NCBI RefSeq assembly: GCF_001439695.1
Contig: NZ_JYLL01000009.1
Location: forward strand, 124,001-188,000
From: Pseudomonas veronii
Lineage (GTDB): Bacteria; Pseudomonadota; Gammaproteobacteria; Pseudomonadales; Pseudomonadaceae
Reading direction: 5' to 3'
Length of the DNA stretch: 64,000 nt
Of the stretch, positions 35,548-45,239 are shown piece by piece. The position numbers and the translations under genes were made by a program. Within the stretch, counting starts at the first letter, position 1. Every line of letters begins with the position of its first letter. A model generated the notes under the pieces. That model worked only from the letters and a program-made list of their open reading frames with translations, did no database searches and had not been told where the DNA came from.

Positions 35548-38500
35548 TGGCCAGCCTCTTTAGGAGTTTGCTTGGGTTCAGTCTTTTTGCGTTCGCCCAT
35601 GGCGGACACGGTTGCGAAGAACAGGGGCACCCAGAATATCGCCAGGACCGTGGCGGTGATCATACCGCCGATAACGCCGGTACCGATCGCATGCTGGCTG
35701 CCTGAGCCGGCGCCCGAGGAGATCGCCAGCGGCAATACGCCGAGGATGAACGCCATGGAGGTCATGATGATCGGTCGCAGACGCATGCGCGACGCTTCGA
35801 TCGCCGACTCGACAATGCCTTTGCCTTGTTCGTGAAGCTCTTTGGCGAATTCCACGATCAGGATGGCGTTCTTCGCCGCCAGGCCCACCGTCACCAGCAA
35901 GCCCACCTGGAAGAACACGTCGTTGGACAAGCCACGCAGGCTGGTGGCGATCAACGCACCCACCACACCCAGCGGCACGACGAGTACCACCGCGATCGGA
36001 ATCGACCAGCTTTCGTACAGCGCCGCGAGGCAGAGGAACACCACCAGCAGCGACAAGGCGTACAGCGCAGGCGCCTGGGAGCCGGACAGACGTTCTTCAT
36101 ACGACAGGCCCGTCCAGGCGTAGCCGACACCCGCCGGCAATTGCTTGGCGATGCGTTCGACTTCGGCCATGGCTTCACCGGTACTGTAGCCCGGTGCCGG
36201 GGTACCGAGGATTTCCATCGCCGCCACACCGTTATAGCGCGAGAGTTTCGGCGAACCGTAGATCCATTTGCCCGAAGCGATGGCCGACAACGGCACCATC
36301 TTCCCGGAGTCGCTGCGCACGAACCATTTGTTCAGGTCTTCAGGGGACATCCGGCTGGCGGCATCACCCTGCACGTACACCTTCTTCACTCGACCACGGT
36401 CGATGAAGTCGTTGACGTAGCTGCCACCCAAGGCAATCGCCAGGGTCTGGTTGATGCTCGACAGCGTAATGCCCTGGGCACTGGCCTTCTCGTCGTCGAC
36501 GGTGAGCTCGTACTGCGGCTCATCGTTCACGCCGTTGGGGCGCACACCGGCGAGGATCTTGCTCTGGGCGGCCATGCCCAGGAACTGGTTGCGCGCAGCC
36601 ATCAACTTGTCATGGCCGACGCCACCCTGGTCCTGCAGGAACACGTCGAAACCGGTCGCGTTACCCAACTCCAGTACAGACGGTGGCACGATGGCAAACA
36701 CCATGGCGTCCTGGAACGTCTGCATGAAGTAACCTTGGGCGCGCTTGGCGATCTCGAACACCGAGGTGGACGCGTCACGCTCATCCCACGGTTTGAGCAT
36801 CACGAATGCCAGGCCCGAGCTTTGACCACGCCCCGCGAAGTTGAAGCCGTTCACGGTAAAGACCGATTTCACGCCCTTGCCTTCGCCGGGTTCGCCTTCC
36901 TTGTCGTTGAGCAGGAAGATACGCATGTCGTCGATGACTTTCTGCGTGCGCTCGGCCGTTGAGCCGACCGGCGTCTGCACCTGGGCAAAGATCACGCCCT
37001 GGTCTTCGTCGGGCAGGAACGCTGCCGGGATCCGCATGAACAACCAGATCATGCCGGCAAAGATCAGCACGTAAACGAGGAATGCCGGAATCTTGTGCCT
37101 GATCATGTTCCCCACGCCGCGCTCGTAGCTCAGTACGCTACGATCGAAGGTGCGGTTGAACCAGCCGAAGAAACCACGCTTGGGTTGGCCGTGCGTCTCG
37201 GGGTCGATCGGCTTGAGCATGGTGGCGCACAAGGCCGGGGTGAAGATCAGCGCAACCAGTACCGACAACGCCATGGCCGAAACGATGGTGATGGAGAACT
37301 GTTTGTAGATCACACCGGTGGAGCCGCCGAAGAATGCCATCGGCAACAGTACCGCCGACAGCACCAGGGCAATACCCACCAGGGCGCCCTGGATCTGGCC
37401 CATGGACTTGACCGTCGCCTCTTTCGGCGACAGGTGCTCCTCGGCCATCACCCGCTCGACGTTTTCCACCACGACGATGGCGTCGTCCACCAGCAAGCCG
37501 ATGGCCAGGATCATGCCGAACATGGTCAGGGTGTTGATGGTGAAGCCGAACGCGGCCAGGATCCCGAAGGTACCCAGCAATACCACCGGTACAGTCATGG
37601 TGGTGATGATGGTGGCGCGGAAGTTCTGCAGGAACAGGAACATCACCAGGAACACCAGCACGATCGCCTCGACCAGGGTGTGTACCACACCGGAAATCGA
37701 TTCGGTCACCACTGGAGTGGTGTCATACGGCACCACCGCCTTCATGCCTGGCGGGAAGAACGGTTCCAGGGACGCGACCGTGGCACGGATGGCCTTGGCA
37801 GTGTCCAGGGCGTTGGCGCCGGAGGCCAGCTTGATCGCCATACCGGACGCCGGGTTGCCGTTGAACTGCGCGCTGATGCTGTAGGTCTGGCCGCCCAGCT
37901 CGATACGCGCGACGTCCTTCAAGCGAACCTGTGAACCGTCGGTGTTGACCTTCATCAGGATATTGCCGAACTGCTCAGTGGTCTGCAGGCGGGTCTTACC
38001 GATGATGGTCGCGTTCAATTGGGTGCCGGGCAGGGCAGGCAGGCCGCCCAATTGGCCGGTGGCCACTTGTACGTTCTGTGCCGAGATCGCGGTGCTGACG
38101 TCTACCGGGGTCAACTGATAGTTGTTCAGCTTGGCCGGATCGAGCCAGATACGCATGGCGTACTGCGAACCGAATACCTGGAAGTCACCTACACCCGCAG
38201 TACGGGAAATCGGGTCCTGGATGTTGGACACGATGTAGTTGGACAGGTCGTCCTTGGTCATGCTGCCGTCTTCCGACACCAGACCGATCACCATCAGGAA
38301 GTTCTTCACCGACTTGGTCACGCGGATACCCTGCTGCTGCACTTCTTGCGGCAGCAGCGGGGTCGCCAGGTTCAGTTTGTTCTGCACCTGGACCTGGGCG
38401 ATGTCCGGGTTGGTACCCTGGTTGAACGTCACGGTGATGGTCATGCTGCCGTCGGAGTTACTGTCCGATGACACATAACGCAGGTTGTCGATACCGTTGA

Positions 38501-38705
38501 GCTGTTGTTCGATCACCTGCACCACGGTGTCCTGCACGGTTTGTGCGGATGCACCTGGGTAGGTCACCTGGATATCAATGGCGGTCGGCGCAATCGCCGG
38601 GTACTGGTTGATGGGCAACTTCAGGATCGACAGTGCCCCGACCAGCATGATCACCAGGGCAATCACCCAGGCGAAAATGGGACGGTCGATAAAAAATTTC
38701 GACAT
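35544..38705 (-). CDS. emhB: RND multidrug efflux permease EmhB/TtgB (MexB-like)
   Basis: A 1053-residue hydrophobe/amphiphile efflux (HAE1) pump. It has 12 membrane helices with two large periplasmic loops, and the proton-relay aspartates lie in [17 protein letters not shown] of helix 4. The start [21 protein letters not shown] and the [17 protein letters not shown] porter segment are family-typical, and the length equals MexB/TtgB (about 1050). It captures drugs, solvents or aromatics from the inner membrane and periplasm. It is separated from emhA by 3 bp and overlaps emhC by 4 bp. Confidence 0.95.
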   Translation of the reverse strand: MSKFFIDRPIFAWVIALVIMLVGALSILKLPINQYPAIAPTAIDIQVTYPGASAQTVQDTVVQVIEQQLNGIDNLRYVSSDSNSDGSMTITVTFNQGTNPDIAQVQVQNKLNLATPLLPQEVQQQGIRVTKSVKNFLMVIGLVSEDGSMTKDDLSNYIVSNIQDPISRTAGVGDFQVFGSQYAMRIWLDPAKLNNYQLTPVDVSTAISAQNVQVATGQLGGLPALPGTQLNATIIGKTRLQTTEQFGNILMKVNTDGSQVRLKDVARIELGGQTYSISAQFNGNPASGMAIKLASGANALDTAKAIRATVASLEPFFPPGMKAVVPYDTTPVVTESISGVVHTLVEAIVLVFLVMFLFLQNFRATIITTMTVPVVLLGTFGILAAFGFTINTLTMFGMILAIGLLVDDAIVVVENVERVMAEEHLSPKEATVKSMGQIQGALVGIALVLSAVLLPMAFFGGSTGVIYKQFSITIVSAMALSVLVALIFTPALCATMLKPIDPETHGQPKRGFFGWFNRTFDRSVLSYERGVGNMIRHKIPAFLVYVLIFAGMIWLFMRIPAAFLPDEDQGVIFAQVQTPVGSTAERTQKVIDDMRIFLLNDKEGEPGEGKGVKSVFTVNGFNFAGRGQSSGLAFVMLKPWDERDASTSVFEIAKRAQGYFMQTFQDAMVFAIVPPSVLELGNATGFDVFLQDQGGVGHDKLMAARNQFLGMAAQSKILAGVRPNGVNDEPQYELTVDDEKASAQGITLSSINQTLAIALGGSYVNDFIDRGRVKKVYVQGDAASRMSPEDLNKWFVRSDSGKMVPLSAIASGKWIYGSPKLSRYNGVAAMEILGTPAPGYSTGEAMAEVERIAKQLPAGVGYAWTGLSYEERLSGSQAPALYALSLLVVFLCLAALYESWSIPIAVVLVVPLGVVGALIATSLRGLSNDVFFQVGLLVTVGLAAKNAILIVEFAKELHEQGKGIVESAIEASRMRLRPIIMTSMAFILGVLPLAISSGAGSGSQHAIGTGVIGGMITATVLAIFWVPLFFATVSAMGERKKTEPKQTPKEAGQ

Positions 38706-38708
38706 GGA

Positions 38709-39857
38709 TTACTCCCCTTTGCCAGCAGCAGCGGCAGCAGGAGCGGCGGTACCGGCAGGCTGGGCGTTGTCGGCGTCCTTGACCTTGACCTGGACGCCCG
38801 GCTTGACGTACTGCAAGCCTTCGGTGATCACACGGTCACCGGCGTTCAAGCCTTTTTCCACCAGCCAGTAAGCGCCGGCGGTGCGGTTGGCGACCAGCAC
38901 GCGCTGCTCAACTTTGTTGTCCGCGTTGACCACCAACGCCGTCGGGATACCCTTGAGGTCTCGGGTCACGCCTTGCTGCGGTGCCAGGATCGCCTTGCTG
39001 TTCACACCGGCTTGTAACTGGGCGTGTACGAACATGCCAGGCAGCAGGGTGTGGTCAGGGTTGGGGAACACGGCGCGCAGGGTGACCGAACCGGTGGTCT
39101 GGTCAACCGACACTTCGGAGAACTCCAGTTTGCCGTCCAGGCCATAGCTGCTGCCGTCTTCCAGGGTCAGCTTGACCTTGGCGGCATTGGCGCCGGCTTT
39201 CTCCAGTTGGCCGCTTTCCAAGTCGCGGCGCAGCTTCAGCATTTCAGCCGAAGACTGCGTGACGTCGACGTAGATCGGGTCCAGTTGCTGGATCACCGCC
39301 ATGGCATCGGTCTGGCCATTGCTGACCAGCGCGCCTTCGGTGACCGAGGAACGCCCGATACGCCCGGAGATCGGCGCGAACACCTTGGTGTAGCGCACGT
39401 TGATTTGGGCGGTTTGAACGTTTGCTTCGGAAGTCATGCGGTTGGCGACGGCGGTGTCGTATTCCTGGCGGCTGACGGCCTGCTCGTCGACCAACTGCTT
39501 GTAGCGGTCGGCGATCGACTTGGTCTGGGACAGGCTGGCCTGTGCGCTTTTCAGGGTGGCGTCATAGACCGACGGATCGATCTGATAAAGCTGCTGGCCT
39601 TCTTTTACATCCCCGCCTTCCTTGAACAGGCGCTTGAGGATGATGCCATTGACCTGCGGACGGACTTCCGCGATGCGGTAGGCGGTGGTGCGGCCTGGCA
39701 GCTCGGACGTCAGGGTAAAGGCTTGCGGTTGAAGGGTGACCACGCCGACCAGAGGAGTTTGAGCGGGCGGAGCCGCCTCTTCCTTTTTACATCCGCTGAG
39801 CAGCGATGCCAGGGCGACGGCAGTGACCAGAGCGGTAACAGCTGGCTTAAGTTGCAT
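38709..39857 (-). CDS. emhA: RND efflux periplasmic adaptor EmhA/TtgA (MexA-like)
   Basis: A 382-residue membrane-fusion lipoprotein. MQLKPAVTALVTAVALASLLSGC holds the lipobox. The lipoyl/barrel-sandwich halves are in PQVNGIILKRLFKEGGDVKEGQQLYQIDP and FAPISGRIGRSSVTEGALV, flanking an alpha-hairpin (about 95-165). The C-terminus is an Ala/Pro-rich linker. The upstream extension to 39917 is dropped, since the lipobox start fits the family. It heads the emhABC operon, transcribed divergently from emhR with the shared operator between them. Confidence 0.94.
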   Translation of the reverse strand: MQLKPAVTALVTAVALASLLSGCKKEEAAPPAQTPLVGVVTLQPQAFTLTSELPGRTTAYRIAEVRPQVNGIILKRLFKEGGDVKEGQQLYQIDPSVYDATLKSAQASLSQTKSIADRYKQLVDEQAVSRQEYDTAVANRMTSEANVQTAQINVRYTKVFAPISGRIGRSSVTEGALVSNGQTDAMAVIQQLDPIYVDVTQSSAEMLKLRRDLESGQLEKAGANAAKVKLTLEDGSSYGLDGKLEFSEVSVDQTTGSVTLRAVFPNPDHTLLPGMFVHAQLQAGVNSKAILAPQQGVTRDLKGIPTALVVNADNKVEQRVLVANRTAGAYWLVEKGLNAGDRVITEGLQYVKPGVQVKVKDADNAQPAGTAAPAAAAAGKGE

Positions 39858-39946
39858 GAAGATCCTCGGGTCAGGCGCGCAGATTGCGCACAAGAAGGGT
39901 GGAAGGGTAAAAAACAAGCTGTGAGTAGATAAGTAGCTTGCTACGC

Positions 39947-39976
39947 AATATACTTACGTTCATGGTTGTTTGTAAA
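39947..39976. promoter_or_regulatory. EmhR/TtgR operator in the emhA-emhR divergent promoter
   Basis: On the minus strand the stretch reads TTTACAAACAACCATGAACG followed by TAAGTATATT. As I recall it, this is nearly identical to the TtgR operator upstream of ttgABC in P. putida, including the ACAACC and TAAGTAT halves. It lies 90 bp upstream of emhA and 168 bp upstream of emhR. Confidence 0.85.
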
Positions 39977-40143
39977 CTCTTGACAGGCTTCGCGCGGTGT
40001 TGACACAGCACCGCCCCGAGCCTCGATTTTAGTACGTTCGGCGCCCATGACGGTGTCGTCCCACAATTATTCAGATGCTCGTTAGCGCCTATTAAAGCAG
40101 CGTTACCGATAGTCCCACATGTTTTGATTGAGGTTTTATTGCC

Positions 40144-40776
40144 ATGGTCCGTCGCACCAAAGAGGAAGCTCAGGAAACGCGCAGCCAGATTCTCGACGCC
40201 GCTGAGCAGGCCTTTTATGAGCGGGGTGTAGCGCGGACCACACTGGCGGACATCGCCGCGCTGGCCGGGGTAACGCGAGGCGCCATCTATTGGCACTTCA
40301 GCAATAAGTCCGACCTGTTGCAGGCATTGCTCGAGACCCTGCACGAACCCCTGGACGAGCTGGCCAGGGCCAGTGAAAGCGAGGATGAAGTCGACCCGCT
40401 GGGGTGTATGCGCAAGCTGTTGATTCATCTGTTCCATCAAGTGGTCCTGGACCCGAAAACCCGGCGCATCAACGAAATCCTGATTCATAAGTGCGAGTTC
40501 ACCGATGAGATGTGCGACATGCGCCGTCAACGCCAGACCCACAGCCTGGAGTGCAACCTGCGTATCAGCCTGACCTTGCGTAACGCGGTCCATCGCGGGC
40601 AACTCCCGGAAAACCTCGACACCACGCGCGCAGCGGTGTGCATTCATGCCTACATCAATGGCTTGTTGGGCCAATGGCTGCTGGTGCCGGACAGTTTTGA
40701 GCTGCACCAGGAGGCTGAGCGTTGGGTCGATGCAGGGCTGGACATGCTGCGCTTGAGCCCTAGCCTGCGCAATTAA
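40144..40776 (+). CDS. emhR: TetR-family repressor EmhR/TtgR of the efflux operon
   Basis: A 210-residue TetR regulator. The HTH is [31 protein letters not shown] (about residues 30-60), after [20 protein letters not shown], which is typical of TtgR/AcrR/MexR-group repressors of RND pumps. The helical C-terminal ligand domain binds aromatic or antimicrobial effectors in TtgR. It is divergent from emhA, with the operator between. Effector binding is expected to release the operator and induce emhABC and emhR together. Confidence 0.94.
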   Translation: MVRRTKEEAQETRSQILDAAEQAFYERGVARTTLADIAALAGVTRGAIYWHFSNKSDLLQALLETLHEPLDELARASESEDEVDPLGCMRKLLIHLFHQVVLDPKTRRINEILIHKCEFTDEMCDMRRQRQTHSLECNLRISLTLRNAVHRGQLPENLDTTRAAVCIHAYINGLLGQWLLVPDSFELHQEAERWVDAGLDMLRLSPSLRN

Positions 40777-40964
40777 GTCAAAATATGTAATTGCATCCAA
40801 TTGTTTCAACAGTAAAGCCTAAGGGCGGGCAATCGTCCTGCTGACTATTGGTAGGATGACTTTATATACGGGCTGGCGGGTGGTTGAAAGATAGCCGCCT
40901 AAGTATTTTGTAGCGATTTTGTTGCAAGGCTGTGAAGGAATGTTTCTCCGGACCGCTGAGATCT

Positions 40965-40996
40965 AATGTGGGAGGGAGCAAGCCTCCTCCCACATT
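40965..40996. repeat. REP-type palindrome, single copy
   Basis: AATGTGGGAGG GAGCAAGC CTCCTCCCACATT hairpin, about 190 bp past emhR and before the xenB terminator. Confidence 0.7.
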
Positions 40997-41025
40997 TGAT
41001 CCGCGGTGTTTTCCTGATTGGCGAA

Positions 41026-41059
41026 AAAAAGCCCCGGTTCTTGCGAGCCGGGGCTTTTT
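41026..41059. terminator. Bidirectional intrinsic terminator at the end of the xenB operon
   Basis: AAAAAGCCCCGG and CCGGGGCTTTTT form a 12-bp stem with flanking A and T runs. It ends the minus-strand xenB transcript (stop at 41072) and could also stop read-through from emhR. Confidence 0.9.
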
Positions 41060-41071
41060 CGTTTCAACGCA

Positions 41072-42127
41072 TCACAGCGCCAGCGTCGGGTAGTCGATGT
41101 AACCGACCGGGCCCTTGGCATAGAAGGTTTCCGGGTGCGCCTGGTTCAGCGGCGCATTGGCTTTCAAGCGTGCCGGCAGGTCCGGGTTGGCAATGAACGG
41201 CACGCCAAAGGCCACCGCATCCGCCTTGCCCGAGGCCAGCCAGGCGTTGGCGCTGTCCTTGGTAAAGCGTTCGTTGGCGATGTACACGCCGCCGAAGGCT
41301 TCTTTCAATTGCGGGCCGAGGCTGTCAGCGCCTTCTTTTTCACGCGAGCAGATAAAGGCGATGCCGCGTTTGCCCAGTTCGCGGGCGACGTAGGTGAAGG
41401 TTTCGGCCAGGTTGTCGTCACCCATGTCGTGGGAATCGGCGCGCGGTGCCAGGTGGACGCCCACGCGGCCGGCGCCCCAGACTTCGATGGCGGCGTCGGT
41501 CACTTCCAGCAGCAGGCGCGCGCGGTTTTCCAGGGAGCCGCCGTAGTTGTCGGTGCGATGGTTGGTGCTGCTTTGCAGGAACTGGTCGAGCAGGTAGCCG
41601 TTGGCGCCGTGGATTTCCACGCCGTCGAAACCGGCGGCCTTGGCGTTCTCGGCACCGGTGCGGTAGGCGTCGACGATGTCGGCGATTTCAGCGGTTTCCA
41701 GGGCGCGAGGCGTTGGGTAGTCGGCCAGCGGGCGGACCAGGCTGACGTGGCCTTTAGGCTGGATCGCACTCGGTGCCACCGGGGTTTCACCGTTCAGGTA
41801 AGAAGGGTGGGAGATCCGGCCGACGTGCCACAGTTGCAGGAAGATCTTGCCGCCCGCGGCATGTACGGCCTTGGTCACATTGGCCCAGCCACGTACCTGA
41901 TCGTTGGACCAGATGCCCGGGGTGTCCGGGTAGCCCACGCCCATCGGCGTCACGGACGTGGCTTCGCTGAGGATCAGCCCGGCGGAGGCGCGTTGTACGT
42001 AGTACTCGGCCATCAGCGCATTGGGCACGCGACCGGCGTCGGCACGGCAGCGGGTCAGCGGCGCCATGATGATGCGGTTCGACAGTTCCAGGTCGCCCAG
42101 TGTGATCGGATCGAAAATAGTCGTCAT
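41072..42127 (-). CDS. xenB: Old-yellow-enzyme ene-reductase XenB (xenobiotic reductase)
   Basis: A 351-residue FMN-dependent flavoprotein. Marks are NRIIMAPLTRCRADAGRVPNALMAEYY, HVGRISHPSYLNGETPVAPSAI, the GVEIHGANGYLLDQFLQSSTN motif (substrate-binding His and Asn pair) and FMN-phosphate contacts near the C-terminus. The whole sequence follows XenB of P. fluorescens I-C, which removes nitro groups from nitroglycerin and reduces activated alkenes, although the natural substrates are likely electrophilic enals/enones. It is the third gene of an arsR-MFS-xenB operon, 27 bp after the MFS gene. Confidence 0.9.
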   Translation of the reverse strand: MTTIFDPITLGDLELSNRIIMAPLTRCRADAGRVPNALMAEYYVQRASAGLILSEATSVTPMGVGYPDTPGIWSNDQVRGWANVTKAVHAAGGKIFLQLWHVGRISHPSYLNGETPVAPSAIQPKGHVSLVRPLADYPTPRALETAEIADIVDAYRTGAENAKAAGFDGVEIHGANGYLLDQFLQSSTNHRTDNYGGSLENRARLLLEVTDAAIEVWGAGRVGVHLAPRADSHDMGDDNLAETFTYVARELGKRGIAFICSREKEGADSLGPQLKEAFGGVYIANERFTKDSANAWLASGKADAVAFGVPFIANPDLPARLKANAPLNQAHPETFYAKGPVGYIDYPTLAL

Positions 42128-42154
42128 GGGATAACACCCTTCTCTTTAAGTTGA

Positions 42155-43321
42155 TCAGTTGGTCGCAGGGGCCAGGTCGGCATCGCCGCTCTGACGGAAA
42201 GTGATCAGGGTCACCAGCAGCGCGAGGATCGCCAGGGCCGCGGCGGCCAGGGGCACGCTGGTCAGGCCGAAACCGTGGGCAATCACGCTGCCGCCGACCC
42301 AGGCGCCGAGGGCATTGCCGATGTTGAAGGCGCCGATGTTCAAGGTGGACACCAGGTTCGGCGCGGCCTTGCCGAAGGTCACCACGTTGATCTGCAGCGC
42401 GGGCACGGCGGCGAACGAGGCGGTGGCCCAGAGGAACAAGGTGATTTCGGTCGGGATCACCGCGATGCTGGTCCAGGTCAGCGCGGTGGAGACCACCGCC
42501 ATGCTGATGAACACGCCGATCAGGGTGGCGGCCAGGCGTTTGTCCGCCAGCTTGCCGCCGATGATGTTGCCCACGGTGAGGCCCAGGCCGATCAGCAGCA
42601 GGGTCCAGGTCACGCCCTTGGGCGATACGCCGGTGACGTCGCCGAGCAGCGGCGCGACATACGTGAAGAGGGTGAACATGGACGCGGCGAACAGCGCAGT
42701 CATGGTCAGCGACAACCAGATGCCGGCGCCCTTGAGGGCGGCCAGTTCGGCGCGCATGTCGAGTTTTTCTTCATCGCGCTTGGCCGGCAGGAAGCGGATC
42801 AGGCCGATCAACGCGATCACGCCGATCACGGTCACCGCCCAGAAGGTCGAGCGCCAGCCGGCTTCCTGGCCCAGCGCCGTACCCAAGGGCACGCCCAGTA
42901 CGTTGGCCAGGGTCAGGCCGGTGAACATCAAGGCCACGGCGGACGCACGCTTGTTGGCCGGCACCAGGTTGGCGGCGACCACCGAACCGATCCCGAAGAA
43001 CGCACCGTGGCACAGCGCAGTGACCACGCGGGCAAACATCAGCACGTTGTAGTCGCTGGCCAGGGCGCAGAGCAGGTTGCCGATAATGAAAATGCCCATC
43101 AACGCGACCAGCGCGGCCTTGCGTGGCAGCCTGGCGGTGGCCAGCGCCATGAAGGGCGCGCCGATGGCCACGCCGAGGGCGTAGCCGGTCACCAGCCAGC
43201 CGGCGCCGGGAATCGACACGCCCAAGTCCGCCGCCACATCGGGCAGCAAGCCCATGATGACGAACTCGGTGGTGCCGATGGCGAAGGCGCTCAGGGCGAG
43301 GATGAGGAGCGAGAGGGGCAT
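42155..43321 (-). CDS. MFS exporter (DHA1/AraJ-like)
   Basis: A 388-residue transporter with about 12 hydrophobic segments. The start LSAFAIGTTEFVIMGLLPDVAADLG and the AGWLVTGYALGVAIGAPFMALATARLPRKAAL loop belong to the drug:H+ antiporter-1 AraJ/YdhP group of sugar and drug exporters. It lies 13 bp downstream of arsR and 27 bp upstream of xenB, so it is probably induced with them and may expel the same toxic compounds or their reduced products. The substrate cannot be read. Confidence 0.85.
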   Translation of the reverse strand: MPLSLLILALSAFAIGTTEFVIMGLLPDVAADLGVSIPGAGWLVTGYALGVAIGAPFMALATARLPRKAALVALMGIFIIGNLLCALASDYNVLMFARVVTALCHGAFFGIGSVVAANLVPANKRASAVALMFTGLTLANVLGVPLGTALGQEAGWRSTFWAVTVIGVIALIGLIRFLPAKRDEEKLDMRAELAALKGAGIWLSLTMTALFAASMFTLFTYVAPLLGDVTGVSPKGVTWTLLLIGLGLTVGNIIGGKLADKRLAATLIGVFISMAVVSTALTWTSIAVIPTEITLFLWATASFAAVPALQINVVTFGKAAPNLVSTLNIGAFNIGNALGAWVGGSVIAHGFGLTSVPLAAAALAILALLVTLITFRQSGDADLAPATN

Positions 43322-43334
43322 GTGCGTGTCCTTG

Positions 43335-43661
43335 TTACAGTGGTGCGCGGATTTCAGAACTGAGCTCAGTGATGAGCGCAGTGAGGAAGGCTTGGATCGT
43401 TTCCTCGTTGCGTTTGAAAAAGTGCCACTGCCCGGCCTTCTGGCTGCTGATCAATCTCGCCCGTTGCAAGGTCGCCAGGTGGGCCGACACGGTCGACTGG
43501 GACAAGCCGCAGCGCTGGTCGATCTGCCCGGCGCAGATGCCGTATTCGTGGTTGTGCAGTTGCTCGGGGAATTGCACTTTCGGGTCTTTCAGCCAAGTGA
43601 GGATGTCTCGCCGTACTGGGTGCGCCAGGGCTTTTATTATTTCGTCGAGGTCGATGGACAT
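43335..43661 (-). CDS. ArsR/SmtB-family winged-helix repressor
   Basis: A 108-residue regulator. ALAHPVRRDILTWLKDP begins the winged-helix fold, and the recognition helix is in CGLSQSTVSAHLATLQRARLI (about residues 52-72), followed by a wing. Two cysteines (YGICAGQIDQRCGLS) could sense metals or electrophiles. It heads the operon with the MFS exporter and xenB. Repeats of ATCGGTATATC in the upstream region (43712-43782) are the likely operator. Not a true arsenic regulator by context. Confidence 0.9.
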   Translation of the reverse strand: MSIDLDEIIKALAHPVRRDILTWLKDPKVQFPEQLHNHEYGICAGQIDQRCGLSQSTVSAHLATLQRARLISSQKAGQWHFFKRNEETIQAFLTALITELSSEIRAPL

Positions 43662-43683
43662 GGCGGTTGCTCGGTGTCGTAAA

Positions 43684-43782
43684 GCGTTATATCGCGATGA
43701 GGCGAACTTTAAATCGGTATATCCCGATATTCCAATATGATTTCGGTCTTAGGCCAGACTGAATCGGTATATCGGGTTATAA
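43684..43782. promoter_or_regulatory. Repeated operator-like elements upstream of arsR
   Basis: The 12-mer AATCGGTATATC occurs twice, at 43712-43723 and 43762-43773, exactly 50 bp apart; each is followed by a C/G run (CCGAT or GGGTT). A related TTATATCGCGAT occurs at 43687-43698. The first copy carries ATCGG/CCGAT inverted halves. Such TATA-centred sites are usual for ArsR-family proteins. The region lies between divergent arsR and acpH. Confidence 0.7.
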
Positions 43783-43815
43783 CGATGCGTTGACGGCAGT
43801 GATAGACTGCACACC

Positions 43816-44400
43816 ATGAATTATCTCGCACATCTGCACCTGGGCGGCCAACTTCCTGCGCAACTGCTGGGCAGCCTGTATGGCGACTTCGTCAAAGGTC
43901 GCCTGCAAGGCCAGTTCAGCCCGCCGATCGAAGCGGCCATCCAGTTGCATCGCTCAATCGACCGTTTCACCGACAGCCATCCGCAGGTCGGCGAAGCGTT
44001 GTCGCGCTTTAGCCTGACGCGCCGGCGTTATGCCGGGATCGTCCTCGATGTGTTTTTCGATCACTGCCTGGCGCGGGATTGGGCGCTGTATGCCGAGCAG
44101 CCCCTGGAACACTTCACCTCCCAGGTGTACCGCGTGCTGGCGGCCGAACCGCAGTTGCCGGGGCGGCTGGCGCAGATTGCGCCGTACATGGCGGCGGATG
44201 ATTGGCTGGGCTCATACCGCGAGTTCGCGGTGATGGAGCCGGTATTGCGGGGGATCTCGCGGCGCCTGACGCAGCCTGAGGAACTGGGCCATGCGATGCA
44301 GGAATTGCGCACGTTATACGAACCGTTGAGTGAAGACTTCCGGCTGTTCTATCCAGAGTTGCAAAAATTTGCACAAACCCAACTGACCACTGAGATCTAA
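43816..44400 (+). CDS. acpH: Acyl-carrier-protein phosphodiesterase (AcpH, DUF479)
   Basis: A 194-residue HD-type hydrolase family member that removes 4'-phosphopantetheine from ACP. The N-terminus MNYLAHLHLGG, GSLYGDFVKGRL and IQLHRSIDRFTDSHP are the family signatures, with LDVFFDHCLARDW further on. Length is standard (about 193). It is divergent from arsR and followed by a REP hairpin at 44401. Confidence 0.93.
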   Translation: MNYLAHLHLGGQLPAQLLGSLYGDFVKGRLQGQFSPPIEAAIQLHRSIDRFTDSHPQVGEALSRFSLTRRRYAGIVLDVFFDHCLARDWALYAEQPLEHFTSQVYRVLAAEPQLPGRLAQIAPYMAADDWLGSYREFAVMEPVLRGISRRLTQPEELGHAMQELRTLYEPLSEDFRLFYPELQKFAQTQLTTEI

Positions 44401-44430
44401 ATGTGGGAGGGGGCAAGCCCCCTCCCACAT
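44401..44430. repeat. REP-type palindrome, single copy
   Basis: ATGTGGGAGGGGG CAAG CCCCCTCCCACAT, a 13-bp perfect stem directly after the acpH stop and 18 bp from the olsA stop on the other strand. Confidence 0.8.
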
Positions 44431-44447
44431 TGTTGACTGTGCTCGCT

Positions 44448-45239
44448 TCAGGCGGCGAATGCCGGCCGAACCGCAATCTGTTCTGCTTCCGGCAGCGGCC
44501 CGAACAACGCCTTCTGCACCGCCTGCTGCGCCTGGAACGCCAGCGCCGCGCGTTCCTGCCCGGCACAGGCAATCGGCGTGAGCACATGGATTTCCACATC
44601 GCCCTGGTCGTTGGCAAACAGGCGCATCAGGTGCGAGAGCAAATCGTCATCGCCAATGAACGGCGCCAGCGGGTCCACTTGCCCATCGCGCAGATACCGG
44701 ATCGCCACCGGTTGCAGCGACACATCCGCCTCGATCGCACTGGCCAGCAGGCGCCCGTGAAAGGTACGCAGGCTGCGCCCGTCGGTGGTGGTGCCTTCGG
44801 GGAACATCAGCAGCGGGTGTTGCTGCTCCAGGTGACGGGTCATCTGTTTGCGGATCAGTTGGCTGTCGCCTGAACCGCGGCGAATAAACAGGCTACCGGC
44901 CTTCGCCGCCAACCAGCCGGCCACCGGCCAGGTGCGGACTTCGGCCTTGGACAAGAACGACATCGGCGTGACCATGCCCAGCAGCGGGATGTCGGTCCAG
45001 GACACGTGATTGCTCACCCACAGCATCGGTGTCTGCGGCAATTCACCGTGTACCGTCACGCGAAAGGGCAGGGCGTTGGTCAGCCGCGACATAAAGAACC
45101 GCGACCAACGCTGGCGGCGCACCATCGAGTTGGCGACCCCCAGGCGCTCGAACACACCGAACACACTGGCCATGCTCAAGCCCAGCGCCACCACCAACAG
45201 TACCCGGGCGATCCGCGCGTACACGCGCACGCGGCCCAT
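44448..45239 (-). CDS. olsA: Lysophospholipid acyltransferase OlsA (PlsC-like)
   Basis: A 263-residue 1-acyl-glycerol-phosphate acyltransferase-like enzyme. The motif VSNHVSWTDIPLLG (NHxxxxD) and the block FPEGTTTDGRSLRTF (FPEGTT) are the catalytic and binding motifs of the PlsC family. The ATG at 45239 overlaps the TGA of the olsB gene. OlsA adds the second acyl chain to lyso-ornithine lipid made by OlsB; in Pseudomonas this pair makes ornithine lipids, which substitute for phospholipids. A longer frame from 45278 exists but overlaps olsB more and lacks a site. Confidence 0.92.
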   Translation of the reverse strand: MGRVRVYARIARVLLVVALGLSMASVFGVFERLGVANSMVRRQRWSRFFMSRLTNALPFRVTVHGELPQTPMLWVSNHVSWTDIPLLGMVTPMSFLSKAEVRTWPVAGWLAAKAGSLFIRRGSGDSQLIRKQMTRHLEQQHPLLMFPEGTTTDGRSLRTFHGRLLASAIEADVSLQPVAIRYLRDGQVDPLAPFIGDDDLLSHLMRLFANDQGDVEIHVLTPIACAGQERAALAFQAQQAVQKALFGPLPEAEQIAVRPAFAA

